From Caballeronia calidae (GTDB lineage: Bacteria; Pseudomonadota; Gammaproteobacteria; Burkholderiales; Burkholderiaceae): DNA of 40,848 bases. Positions 8,942 to 17,857 of this stretch are shown here, piece after piece. The stretch's first letter is position 1; the number at the start of each line of letters is the position of its first letter. The position numbers and the translations under genes are program-made. The notes under the pieces were generated by a model that was not told the DNA's origin, searched no databases, and saw only the letters and a list, made by a program, of their open reading frames with translations. The DNA lies in contig NZ_FCOX02000060.1 in the NCBI RefSeq assembly GCF_900044055.2, forward strand, positions 1-40,848, in the 5' to 3' direction.

Positions 8942-9648
8942 CTGCCGACATCTCCGTGCTGCTCGTCGACGATCACGCGGTCGTGCGCGAAGGCTACAAG
9001 CGTCTGCTCGAACTGAGTCCCGACGTGAGCGTCGCGGGGGAAGCGGCGAATGCCGCCGAGGCGTATCAGAAGTTTTGCGCGTTGCAGCCGGATGTCGTCG
9101 TGATGGATCTCGCCTTGCCCGGCGCGAGCGGCATCGAGGCGATGCGGCGCATGCTCGCGCGCGAGCCGCACGCGCATGTGCTGATCTTCAGCGTGCATGA
9201 AGAAGCGATCTTCGTGCGCCGCGCGCTCGATGCCGGCGCGCGCGGCTATGTCACGAAGGCGAGCGCGCCCGACGTGCTCGTCGAAGCGGTGCGCTCCGTC
9301 GCGCGTCGCGTGTGTTATCTGAGCCCGGATATATCGCAGGCGCTGGCGTTGCGCGCGACGATCCAGGAAGGCCCGCCGGGACGGCAGCTATCCGCACGCG
9401 AGTTCGAAGTGCTGCGCTTGCTCGTGCAGGGTTATACGCTGCCGAGCATCGCGGAGAAACTGGGCTTGAGTCAGAAGACGGTGGCGAATCATCAATCGGT
9501 GATCCGGCAGAAATTCGGCGCGGACAACGGCGTGCAACTCGCGCAGATCGCGAATCGCCTCGGCCTTCACTTCGCCGATTTCGCTTCGTCCGCCGAGGCT
9601 TCGTTTGCGTCGTTCGGTCCGGGCGTCGGCAACGGCAGCCCCGCCTGA
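8938..9648 (+). CDS. NarL/LuxR-family response regulator (ExaE/AgmR/FlhR-like)
   Basis: This 236-aa DNA-binding response regulator has a receiver domain (about 5-120) with acidic residues D11 and D12, phospho-acceptor D57, S85 and K107. A LuxR-type helix-turn-helix follows (about 145-205) with LSAREFEVLRLLVQGYTLPS and SQKTVANHQSVIRQKF. It is translationally coupled to pqqE. Regulators of this family next to PQQ genes (for example ExaE, AgmR, FlhR) control quinoprotein dehydrogenase genes, so control of this region is a reasonable inference. The last 82 bp overlap, tail to tail, the histidine kinase gene on the other strand. The C-terminal 25 residues are Ser/Ala/Phe-rich and probably disordered. 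Confidence 0.9.
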   Translation: MTADISVLLVDDHAVVREGYKRLLELSPDVSVAGEAANAAEAYQKFCALQPDVVVMDLALPGASGIEAMRRMLAREPHAHVLIFSVHEEAIFVRRALDAGARGYVTKASAPDVLVEAVRSVARRVCYLSPDISQALALRATIQEGPPGRQLSAREFEVLRLLVQGYTLPSIAEKLGLSQKTVANHQSVIRQKFGADNGVQLAQIANRLGLHFADFASSAEASFASFGPGVGNGSPA

Positions 9649-10598
9649 GCCGGCACGCGCGCGCAGAACAGGAAGCCCGCGCCCGGCTCGCTCGCGATAT
9701 CGAACGCTCCGCCGAGCGCTTCCACGCGCTCGCGCATGCCGATGAGGCCGAGCCCCTTGCGCGGCTGTGTCAGATCGACGCCCGGGCCGTCGTCGGCCAT
9801 CGTCACGACGATTTCCTCCGGCGCGCGCGCCAGATAGATCTCCACGCGTGAAGCCCGCGCGAACTTCGACACGTTCGTGAGCCCTTCCTGCACGAGCCGG
9901 TAAAGCGTGATGTTGAGCGCATCGCTGAGATTGTCGAAGTCGCCATCGACGGCGAGCGTGAAGCTCGCATCGGGCAGACGCTCGCGCCAGCCCTCGACGC
10001 AATGTTCGAGCGCAGTCGGCAAGCCGAACTCGTCGAGCCCGATCGGACGCAGCTTGCGAATCATCCCGCCGATCTCGCGATACACATGCGTCGCGCTTTG
10101 CATCAGCGCAAGCGACAGCCGATGAATCTCCGCCTCGCGTCCCGCCGACAGATCGCGGATGCGCCCCGCATCGAGCGACATCGCGTTGAGGTACTGACCG
10201 AGCTCGTCGTGCAATTCGCGCGCGAGATGGCGGCGCTCCGTCTCCTGCGCGGCGAGCGCCTGACTCGCGAGACGCCGGTTCTCCGCGAGCAGATGCTCCG
10301 CCTCTTCCTCCAGCGCGCGCCGCCTGCGCACTTCCGACTGTGCCTCGCGATAGCGCCGCCACGCGAACCACGCGAAACCGATCGCGAGCACGACGAGCGT
10401 CGGCGGCAGTTCATCGACCTGAAAGCGCTCGGCGCTGCGCGTCCAGCGATACGCGAACTCGCTGAAGTCGAAGCGGGCGAAGAGCGCGCCCGCGATCGAC
10501 GTCACCGCGAGCACGCAGGCCAGATCGCGCCACACCGGCAAGCGCGGCGCGCGTCGGGAAGCGTCTTTCGCGAGAGAGGGCGTGGATTCGGTTGGCAT
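9567..10598 (-). CDS. NarX/DegS-type sensor histidine kinase
   Basis: This 343-aa membrane sensor kinase is the likely partner of the adjacent response regulator. It has two transmembrane helices (about 23-42 and 66-82) around a short periplasmic loop, a coiled coil (about 83-118), the HisKA_3 phospho-acceptor motif RRHLARELHDELGQ (H130), and an HATPase domain with N-box EGLTNVSKF (N242), DDGPG (269-273) and KGLGLIGMRERVEALGG. The sensor loop is too small for a large ligand domain, so sensing may happen in the membrane or through a partner. The start is ATG 10598; ATG 10610 is an in-frame alternative. The 3' end overlaps the regulator gene by 82 bp in convergent orientation. Confidence 0.9.
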   Translation of the reverse strand: MPTESTPSLAKDASRRAPRLPVWRDLACVLAVTSIAGALFARFDFSEFAYRWTRSAERFQVDELPPTLVVLAIGFAWFAWRRYREAQSEVRRRRALEEEAEHLLAENRRLASQALAAQETERRHLARELHDELGQYLNAMSLDAGRIRDLSAGREAEIHRLSLALMQSATHVYREIGGMIRKLRPIGLDEFGLPTALEHCVEGWRERLPDASFTLAVDGDFDNLSDALNITLYRLVQEGLTNVSKFARASRVEIYLARAPEEIVVTMADDGPGVDLTQPRKGLGLIGMRERVEALGGAFDIASEPGAGFLFCARVPAQAGLPLPTPGPNDANEASADEAKSAK

Positions 10599-10773
10599 CA
10601 CGGAATGCATTCTACGCACGGCTTCATCGCGCACGGCAGTGGATGGAACGCGATTGGGAACCCTTCCCTGCGCGATCGGGAAAAGCTCCCGGTCCACGCG
10701 CGCATTCTTATGCGACGCTTTCAGTGAACGAAACATGCTCTGCGCGTGGATCGAAAAAAGACTGGAGACGACG

Positions 10774-13134
10774 ATGAAGAGCATGCCGCGCAAGCCCGCG
10801 CCCGCGCATCCGTTCAAACCCCGAGCAGGCTTGCGGCTTCTCTTCGGCAGTGCATTCGCGAGCATCACGGTGGCCGCGTGGGCGCAGACGCCGCCCGCCG
10901 ATGCAGCCGATACCGCCGAAGCGCCCGCGCCCGCATCGGCATCCGTCGCGCAGGCCGATGCGCCGCCGAATACCGAGCTGCCTTCGATCATCGTCGTCGG
11001 CACCACGCCGCTCATCGGCGTCGGCACGCCGCTCGAGAAAGTGCCCGCCAACGTGCAGACGATCAAAGGCAGCGAGATCGAAGCGCAGCATTCGCCGACG
11101 GTCACGAACTACCTCGAAAAGAATGTCGTGAGCGTCGATACCAACGATGCGCAAGGCAATCCGTGGCAGACCGACATCAACTATCGCGGCTTCACCGCGT
11201 CGCCGCTGCTCGGCACGCCGCAGGGCTTGTCGGTGTTCATGGACGGCGTGCGCATCAACGAGCCTTTCGGCGATGTCGTCAACTGGGACCTGATTCCGCA
11301 GGCCGCGATCCAGACGATGCAGATCATTCCCGGCTCGAATCCGACCTTCGGCCTCAACACGCTCGGCGGCGCCGTCGCGGTGACGACCAAGAACGGTCGC
11401 AGCAATCCCGGCGGCAATGTGGACCTGAGCTTCGGCTCATGGGGACGCAAGGCCGCGCAGATCGAGCAGGGCGGCGTGATCGGCGATCATCTCGACTATT
11501 ACTTCACCGCGAACATCACGAACGACAACGGCTGGGCCGATCACAACTCGAGCCGCATCCGTCAGGCGTTCGGCAAGCTTCGCTACACCGACGCCGATAC
11601 CACAATCTCCGTGTCGATGGGCGGCGCCGACAACACGCTGAACGGCTCGCAGACGATCCCGCGCTCGTTCATGGACAACTTTCGCCAGGCCTATACGTTC
11701 CCCGACACGAACGAGAATCAGGTCGGCTATCTGACGATCAACGGCGAGCACTACTTCACGCCGAACCTGCAGTTGAGCGGCAACGTGTACTACCGGCACT
11801 ATCGCAACAAGAACGTGAGCAGCAACGTCAACGAAGACTTCGACCCTGACGGCGACGATGCCGAAGAACTCACGCAGGCCTTCAACGATCAGTCGGTGAT
11901 CGTGACGGACAGCTATGGCGCGAGCCTGCAGCTCACGCTGCTCAACAACCTGTTCGGCCATGACAACCAGTTGATCGTCGGCGCGGCGGGGGACTTCGCC
12001 AATTCACACTTCACGCAGGCATCGCAGCCGGCGGAATTCACCGATACGCGCGCGACCATCGGCACCGGCCCGTTCGTGCCGCAGACCGACGCGAAGACGC
12101 GCAACGAGAACTGGGGCATCTACTTCGAGAACACGTTCTCCTTCACCGAGCAATGGTCGATGACGCTCGCGGGCCGCTATAACTGGGCGAAGGCGACCAT
12201 CGGCGATGAGAGCGGCGTGCAGCCTCTTCTCGACGGCAATCACACGTTCTCGCGCTTCAATCCAGCCATCGGCTTCAACTGGAATCCGACGCCGTACTTC
12301 ACGGCCTATGCGACGTACAACGAAGGCATGCGCTCGCCGACCGCGATCGAGCTCGCATGCGCGGACCCGGCGGCGCCGTGCTCGCTGCCCAATGACTTCA
12401 TCGCGGACCCGGATCTGCAGCCGGTGATCTCGAAGACATTCGAGATCGGCGCGCGCGGGCGTGTCGGCAACCATACGACATGGAGCGCGGCGGCCTACAG
12501 CACGACGCTCGACAACGACATCCAGTTCGTCAGCGCCCAGGGCGCGGGCAGCACGCTCGGTTATTTCCAGAACGTCGGCAAGACGCGGCGGCAGGGCTTC
12601 GAACTCGCGGGCCGCACGCAATGGGGACCGGTGGGCGTCGCCGCGAGCTACAGCTATGTGAACGCGACGTATCGCTCGACATGGACCGAAAGCAGCGCGA
12701 GCAACTCGAGCGCGGACGGCGATGGCAACATCACCGTGCATTCCGGCGATCGCATTCCGGGCATTCCGGCGAATACGGTGAAGATGCGCCTCGACTACAA
12801 CCCGATCTCGCGCTGGAACATCGGCGCGAATCTCACGTATCGCAGCAGTATCTTCGCGCGCGGCGACGAGAACAATCAGGACGTGAACGGCAGCGTCGCG
12901 GGCTATTTCCTGATCGATCTGGACACGACCTACAACGTGACGAAGCAATTGCAGGTCTATGCGACGGTCAAGAACCTGCTGAACAAGCGCTACGCGAACT
13001 TCGCGATTCTCGGCGAGAACTTCTTCGACGGGCCGAACCATACGTTCAACAACGGAGCCACGGTGAACGAACAGTTTCTGGGTGTCGGCGCGCCGCGCGG
13101 CGTGTGGGTGGGCATGCGTTACGCGTGGAAGTGA
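10774..13134 (+). CDS. TonB-dependent outer-membrane receptor
   Basis: This 786-aa protein has a signal peptide (cleavage probably after AWA, about residue 37), a short Ala/Pro-rich stretch, a TonB-box-like ELPSIIVVG, a plug domain (about 85-190; NPTFGLNTLGGAVAVTTKNG) and a 22-strand-type beta-barrel ending in an aromatic-containing strand (GVWVGMRYAWK). Such receptors take up large or scarce ligands using TonB energy. The substrate cannot be read from sequence. The neighbours suggest PQQ, a metal chelate (for example a lanthanophore) or a quinoprotein-related ligand. ATG 10774 is preceded by CTGGAGACGACG, nearly the same leader as the beta-propeller gene at 14268. Earlier in-frame starts overlap the kinase gene. 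Confidence 0.9.
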   Translation: MKSMPRKPAPAHPFKPRAGLRLLFGSAFASITVAAWAQTPPADAADTAEAPAPASASVAQADAPPNTELPSIIVVGTTPLIGVGTPLEKVPANVQTIKGSEIEAQHSPTVTNYLEKNVVSVDTNDAQGNPWQTDINYRGFTASPLLGTPQGLSVFMDGVRINEPFGDVVNWDLIPQAAIQTMQIIPGSNPTFGLNTLGGAVAVTTKNGRSNPGGNVDLSFGSWGRKAAQIEQGGVIGDHLDYYFTANITNDNGWADHNSSRIRQAFGKLRYTDADTTISVSMGGADNTLNGSQTIPRSFMDNFRQAYTFPDTNENQVGYLTINGEHYFTPNLQLSGNVYYRHYRNKNVSSNVNEDFDPDGDDAEELTQAFNDQSVIVTDSYGASLQLTLLNNLFGHDNQLIVGAAGDFANSHFTQASQPAEFTDTRATIGTGPFVPQTDAKTRNENWGIYFENTFSFTEQWSMTLAGRYNWAKATIGDESGVQPLLDGNHTFSRFNPAIGFNWNPTPYFTAYATYNEGMRSPTAIELACADPAAPCSLPNDFIADPDLQPVISKTFEIGARGRVGNHTTWSAAAYSTTLDNDIQFVSAQGAGSTLGYFQNVGKTRRQGFELAGRTQWGPVGVAASYSYVNATYRSTWTESSASNSSADGDGNITVHSGDRIPGIPANTVKMRLDYNPISRWNIGANLTYRSSIFARGDENNQDVNGSVAGYFLIDLDTTYNVTKQLQVYATVKNLLNKRYANFAILGENFFDGPNHTFNNGATVNEQFLGVGAPRGVWVGMRYAWK

Positions 13135-13144
13135 TGCACAGCCG

Positions 13145-13174
13145 ATGCGCGCGGCGGCCCCTCACCGCGCGCAT
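13145..13174. terminator. Hairpin between convergent genes, probable bidirectional terminator
   Basis: A perfect 10-bp stem (ATGCGCGCGG and its complement) with a 10-base loop lies in the 60-bp gap between the convergent TonB-receptor and beta-propeller genes. There is no clear T-tract on either side, so strong intrinsic termination is not assured. Confidence 0.5.
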
Positions 13175-13194
13175 GCGTTGCGGCCGTCGCCCGT

Positions 13195-14268
13195 TCAGCG
13201 TCCCACGATCGATCCCGCACTCGGCGGATACGTCACGATGCCCCATGCGAGCGGCAGATCGCCGATCTGCTTGACCTCCTTGTAGTCGGAGCCGTCGAGC
13301 ACATAGACCGCGTTCGAGCGTCCGCACGCGAGCAAAAGCTTCGAGCCGTCCGGCGTGAAGCTGAAGTGCCAGCAGCGCTGTCCGACGGGCACATCCTGCA
13401 TGTGCTCGTAAGTCGAGCCATCGAAGACCTGCAGCGTCTTGTCGCGCGATGCGGCCACGAGCAGCCGCTTGCCCGACGGATCGAACGACACGCCGTAGGG
13501 GCCCGTCTTCGTGTCGACGGTCTTCACCGGCTTCAGGCTGGTTCCGTCGAGCACGACGAACTTGTTCGCGTTCTCCAGCGTGACGACATACTGCTTGCCG
13601 CTCGGGGACACCTTGATGCCGCGCGGACGCGAGCCTTTCGACAGCTTCACCGTGCGCACCGGCTTGCCCGTGCCCACGCGATACACCGACACCGTATCGT
13701 CGCCCTCGTTGGTCACGAGAATCAGCTTGCCGTCGGGCGAGAACTCGACGCCCTCGGTCTCGTGACCGCTCTTGACCGAATGCGTGACCTTCATCGTCTT
13801 CAGATCGACGATGGCGATCTCCGCGGGCGGCGAGTTGGCGTCGTCGTCTTTTTCAGGCTCGCCCGGCTTCGGCGGCCCGCCGCTTTCGCCCGGCTCGTAG
13901 GTCACATACGCATAGCCGCCGAACACGCGCACGAACTCCGGATTCTTGCCGATCTTCGCGCGCCGCACGACCTTGCCCGTCGATGTATCGAACTCCGAGA
14001 GATCGGCCGTCGCCTTGTTCGCCACATAAAGACGCGTGCCGTCCTTGTTCAGCGAGAGACCGCGCGGGCCGTCCTTGCCGACGTCCCAGGTCTTCGCGAG
14101 CGACAGGTTGTCGAGATCGATGACGGCGACGCCGGCGTTCTCGGTCGTCACATACGCGGTCGGCGCGGCGGCGTGCGCGACGTTCGCGGCACAGGCGGCG
14201 GCAAGTGCGAGCGATGGCGCGATGACCGACGCGCAGGCAATGCGCGCCGCCTTGAATCTGACTTGCAT
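13195..14268 (-). CDS. Secreted YVTN-type beta-propeller protein, PQQ-catabolism-associated
   Basis: This 357-aa protein has a signal peptide (cleavage after AHA, about residue 37) and seven-bladed-type YVTN repeats such as YVTTENAGVAVIDLD, RLYVANKATADLSEFD and KLLLACGRSNAVYVLDGSD. Periplasmic beta-propellers of this kind occur beside quinoprotein alcohol dehydrogenase genes (PQQ-dependent catabolism-associated family); their exact role is unknown. An acidic Pro/Asp-rich loop (GEPEKDDDANSPP) interrupts one blade. The start is ATG 14268 with a CTGGAGACGACC leader. The gene lies downstream of the small secreted protein at 14454-14981 on the same strand, so the two may be co-transcribed. Confidence 0.85.
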   Translation of the reverse strand: MQVRFKAARIACASVIAPSLALAAACAANVAHAAAPTAYVTTENAGVAVIDLDNLSLAKTWDVGKDGPRGLSLNKDGTRLYVANKATADLSEFDTSTGKVVRRAKIGKNPEFVRVFGGYAYVTYEPGESGGPPKPGEPEKDDDANSPPAEIAIVDLKTMKVTHSVKSGHETEGVEFSPDGKLILVTNEGDDTVSVYRVGTGKPVRTVKLSKGSRPRGIKVSPSGKQYVVTLENANKFVVLDGTSLKPVKTVDTKTGPYGVSFDPSGKRLLVAASRDKTLQVFDGSTYEHMQDVPVGQRCWHFSFTPDGSKLLLACGRSNAVYVLDGSDYKEVKQIGDLPLAWGIVTYPPSAGSIVGR

Positions 14269-14304
14269 GGTCGTCTCCAGCGGTTCATTTCGATTATTCG
14301 AGTT

Positions 14305-14325
14305 CGCGTGCGCGTGCGCGTGCGC
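14305..14325. repeat. GCGTGC hexamer tandem repeat
   Basis: The unit GCGTGC repeats about 3.5 times in the 5' leader of the beta-propeller gene, 37-57 bp upstream of its start. Copy number could vary by slippage; no regulatory role is shown. Confidence 0.6.
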
Positions 14326-14453
14326 GCGGCGCAATGCCCTGCGCACGCTGCAAGTCCAACTTAGCCCAATCGGCGCCGCCGTGGCAACGGCATCGGCCGG
14401 GAGAAATTCCCGAATTCACGCGGCACCGCGAATCGGATGCTGCGTCGCCCCGC

Positions 14454-14981
14454 TCAACGCGTCGCGGACGGATCGCTCGCGAGCAGATCGACGAGCGCTT
14501 TCGCACCGCGTTTCCACGAAAGATCCGTGTTGCCGCGTATGTCGACCGAGCGCTGAAAGAGCATCGCGCCGCTCGCGGCATCTTCCACGCGCAGATTCAT
14601 GTTGAGGATCAGATTGCTGATCTTCTGCACCCAGCACACGCCGACGCGCGACGCACCGATCTGCTTCGCCACGCGCAACTCGCAGCCGTTGCACGCGCTC
14701 ATGTCCTGCGTGCGTTGCAGCGCGGCGATCAGGTCGCCCGCCTTCGCATTGTCGGCGACCTGAAAGAGCGCGCGCTCGCGCAGGTCGTCGCGCAAGGCGC
14801 CGCTCACCATCGCGAGGCGCGCGGACTGGATGCGATCTATCTCCGCGTCGTTGTAGGCGGCGTTGTCGTCGATGAGCGTGCAGTCGAGCATCGCGATGGA
14901 TTGCGGCGCGCCTTGCGCGAGCGCGCCGCTCATGACGACGGCGAGCGTCATCGCAAACACGGCGCGAAGAGTATGGGTCAT
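14454..14981 (-). CDS. Secreted protein of unknown function (DUF2380/DUF3280-like)
   Basis: This 175-aa protein has a clear signal peptide (cleavage after ALA or AQG, about 22-25) and a mature domain beginning SIAMLDCTLIDDNAAYNDAE. The pattern of a short beta strand (AMLDCTL), conserved cysteines (ACNGCEL, VGVCWVQ), a later strand (LILNMNLRVEDAASG) and a tail with SVDIRGNTDLSW fits the DUF2380/DUF3280 type from memory. Similar small proteins lie near PQQ-dependent alcohol dehydrogenase and AgmR-type regulator genes in pseudomonads. A periplasmic role with the neighbouring beta-propeller is inferred; the function is unknown. Confidence 0.75.
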   Translation of the reverse strand: MTHTLRAVFAMTLAVVMSGALAQGAPQSIAMLDCTLIDDNAAYNDAEIDRIQSARLAMVSGALRDDLRERALFQVADNAKAGDLIAALQRTQDMSACNGCELRVAKQIGASRVGVCWVQKISNLILNMNLRVEDAASGAMLFQRSVDIRGNTDLSWKRGAKALVDLLASDPSATR

Positions 14982-15126
14982 GGTGTCGGCCTCGATGATG
15001 TGCGGCTTCGTGCGCCAACAGCAGATCGCATTCCCGTTCGCGCGCGTCCAACATACCGTTCGGGCTTGCCGCGAGCAAGCGTCGAGCCGAGGCGCCGGGG
15101 CGCGCATCCCGACAAACGACGCGTGC

Positions 15127-17364
15127 TCACGACGCCGCGCGCAACGCCTCGTCCGCGACGGCGAGCCGCGAAGCCATCATCTTCACGACGAAGCGATGCC
15201 ATTCCTGCGCGGTCACCGGATCGTCCAACTCGAGCTTGCGCAATGCCGCGAGCGTGAGACGGCGCAGGCGCGCGGGCTCGTCGGCGACGACATCCGCGCT
15301 GCGCGGCGCGTTCGTATAGACCGCCATCTCGCCGATGATCGTGCCCGGCCCGAACGAGCGCAGCCGCACCGAGCGCCCGTCGGCGAGCGGCAGCGAAACC
15401 GTCACGCGGCCCTCCTCGACGATATACAGCGCATCGCCCGCATCGCCGCGCCGAAACAGCACCTCGCCTGCGCCGATGTCGCACACCTCGAGAAGAGCGC
15501 CCAGCCCGTCCAGCGCGTGTGCCGTGAAATGCGGCCCGAGGATCGCGCGAAAATCGCCGGAGGGCGCGCTCGGCGTCAGCGCGCGCGTCAATGTGGCGAG
15601 CTGCTGCGCCTCGACCCATTCGAGGCCCGCATCGAGCGTATCGAACTCGCGAATGCCGAGCGCGAGCGCGCCCGTGCGCCCGAGCAGCGCGCGCGAGTTG
15701 TACGGCAGCGCGGTCAGCACGAGGTCCGCGCCGATCGCGGCGCACGCCTGACGCAGCTTCACGAACGCGAGCGACACCGATGCATCCATGCCGTTGGTCC
15801 ACGCGAAATCGAGCACGACATAGCGCACCGGACGCGGTCCGTGCGAACGAATGCGCTCGCGGATGCGCTGCAGCATCGAGTTCGCGGAGCCGAAGAACAG
15901 GAAGCCTTGCAGACACACGCCGCAGAGCTCGTCGCCGCGATCGCGCAGAAAACGCGTCTCCTCGATGCTGCGCTCGACGTTCGAGGTGCGCGTGCGGCCG
16001 TCGAACTCCATGCGCACGCAGCCCGCGCGGCCATAGAGCAGCGCGAACGTCACGCACGCCGCGACCACGCCCGCGACGACGCCCGCGATCACGCCGTAGA
16101 ACGCGATCACCGCGAGAATCAGCGGCACGAGCAGATATTCGTGCCACGAGAGCTTGCGATACGCGCCGACGAGCCAGTCCATCATGAGCCGCAGGCCCAT
16201 GTAGATCTGCATGCCGACGAGCACCGGCACCGGAAAGAGCGAGACGAGATCGGGCGATGCGATCAGCACGAAGAGACACGCGAGCGCGGCGAACACGCCC
16301 GCGGCGCGGCTCGTCGCGCCGGCGCGCGTGTTGAGCATCGAGCGGTTGTACGACTGATAGCCGACCATGCCGCCGAAGAGGCCGCTCGCGATATTCGCGA
16401 GGCCCGCCGCGCGCATCTCGCGATTGAGGTCGATGTCCTGTCCCGTCGCCGCGCCCATCGCGGTCGAGTTCATGATGATCGTGATCGCCGACACCGACGT
16501 GACGATGAGCGTCTCGGGCAGATGCGCGACGATCGCGCGCCAGTCGATCTCGCCGCGCGCGAGCGATGTCGGCAGATGCAGCTCGGGAATGTGCAGCGCG
16601 TGCATCGGCACATGCTGAAGCAGGAGGCCCATGTCGCGCGCGTCTTCGGGCGAAATGCCCGCGATGCGCAACAGCGCGTAAAAGAGCGCGATGCCGATGG
16701 CGAGCGTGATCGGCAACGCGGCCGCATGCCGCCAGGTGCGCGCGAGGATCGTCGCGAGCGCGCCGACGAAGAGCGCGGGCAGCCACGCGAGCCAGTTCAG
16801 CTGCACGAGCCGCGGCAGCGTGTGCCAGTCGAGCGCGACGCCCGTCAGCACACGAAACGCGCCCGCGATCAGCAGATAGCCCGTGCCCGCGAGAAAGCCG
16901 CCCATCACCGGATACGGCAGGAATTGCAGCGAGCGGCTGCGCTTCGATGAACCGATCGCGAAGAGAATGAGCCCCGTCACGAGCGAGCACAGCGCGATGG
17001 CGACGAGCACCGTCAGCAGGATCACCGTGGGCGCGCCGCCGTTCGCGCGCACGCTGCTCGCGACGCCCGCCGCGACGCCGACGAGAAACGCCGTCGCGTT
17101 GCTGTCCGGCCCGCCGATGTTCATGCGCATCGAGCTCGTCAGCGCGATCACGAACGCCGTGACGATGCAGCTCACGAGCGCGGTCGGCACGCCGAGTTCC
17201 GCGTAGCGCGCGAGATCGGCGCTGAAGATGAGCGTGCCGAGGCTCATCGCGTAGCACAGCATGACGAGCGTGGAGACGGTGCCCGCCGTGATGTCGCCGA
17301 CGAGCGCGGCCGCGCGCGGCATGGCGCGCGCGAGGACCGTGCGATGTGTCGTGGCTGGTTTCAC
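15127..17364 (-). CDS. SulP/SLC26 anion transporter with STAS and cyclic-nucleotide-binding domains
   Basis: This 745-aa inner-membrane protein has a SulP transport core of many helices (about 20-440) including LPYPVMGGFLAGTGYLL and IIMNSTAMGAATGQDIDLNR, a STAS domain (about 470-590), and a C-terminal cNMP-binding domain (about 609-745) with VLFRRGDAGDALYIVEEG and GEMAVYTNAPRSADVVA, the phosphate-binding-cassette pattern. SulP proteins carry sulfate, bicarbonate or dicarboxylates; the substrate here is unknown. The cNMP domain suggests gating by cAMP or a relative. GTG 17364 is chosen because GGGAGG sits just upstream; the open frame extends further but those residues look non-coding. Confidence 0.88.
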   Translation of the reverse strand: MKPATTHRTVLARAMPRAAALVGDITAGTVSTLVMLCYAMSLGTLIFSADLARYAELGVPTALVSCIVTAFVIALTSSMRMNIGGPDSNATAFLVGVAAGVASSVRANGGAPTVILLTVLVAIALCSLVTGLILFAIGSSKRSRSLQFLPYPVMGGFLAGTGYLLIAGAFRVLTGVALDWHTLPRLVQLNWLAWLPALFVGALATILARTWRHAAALPITLAIGIALFYALLRIAGISPEDARDMGLLLQHVPMHALHIPELHLPTSLARGEIDWRAIVAHLPETLIVTSVSAITIIMNSTAMGAATGQDIDLNREMRAAGLANIASGLFGGMVGYQSYNRSMLNTRAGATSRAAGVFAALACLFVLIASPDLVSLFPVPVLVGMQIYMGLRLMMDWLVGAYRKLSWHEYLLVPLILAVIAFYGVIAGVVAGVVAACVTFALLYGRAGCVRMEFDGRTRTSNVERSIEETRFLRDRGDELCGVCLQGFLFFGSANSMLQRIRERIRSHGPRPVRYVVLDFAWTNGMDASVSLAFVKLRQACAAIGADLVLTALPYNSRALLGRTGALALGIREFDTLDAGLEWVEAQQLATLTRALTPSAPSGDFRAILGPHFTAHALDGLGALLEVCDIGAGEVLFRRGDAGDALYIVEEGRVTVSLPLADGRSVRLRSFGPGTIIGEMAVYTNAPRSADVVADEPARLRRLTLAALRKLELDDPVTAQEWHRFVVKMMASRLAVADEALRAAS

Positions 17365-17594
17365 GGCGCCTCCCGGAAGGGAGAAACGGCTGACGGATGC
17401 GCAGAGCGCGCAAGTGCGCCAAAAAGTATCCACCGTGCGTGAAGACGATGTCAATTTCGTGCACACGCCGACGCCCCGAAAAGCGGCGGACTTTGGCGAT
17501 CCACGGCATCGCGCTGCACGAAACCTGATAAGCGGCAATTATTCGGCGCGCGACTCGCATTGAGACCTGCGCTTTTGATTCAAACAAAATTACA

Positions 17595-17621
17595 TTGACA
17601 ATTTCCTTTCGCAACTAGAAT
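17595..17621 (+). promoter_or_regulatory. Candidate sigma-70-like promoter
   Basis: TTGACA (17595-17600) is followed after 15 bp by TAGAAT (17616-17621). The -35 is consensus but the spacing is short. It would give a leader of about 320 bases for the SphA-like gene. Confidence 0.3.
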
Positions 17622-17857
17622 TAGGAAAACTTCCATTAGAGAGTCATTCTTAACAAACGAGACTTCCGAGACTGCAAATTTATTTATTCGCGATCGTCGA
17701 TTTCGAATCCGCCGAACCATAACGAGCACGCACTGCCGACGCTCAGGCCATGGGCGCGGAAAGGCCGTCGATCGAGGGTCGCCGTTCGATTCCGGCGATT
17801 AATTCGTTATAACCGGTTCCCCTTGCCGAGCCGGTTCCGTCCATTACATTTATTCGC

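Noticed and set aside
14863..16950. Very long + strand open frame (695 codons) opposite the SulP transporter
   Set aside because: It is the antisense of a real high-GC gene; its translation is Arg/His/Glu-rich with no domains.
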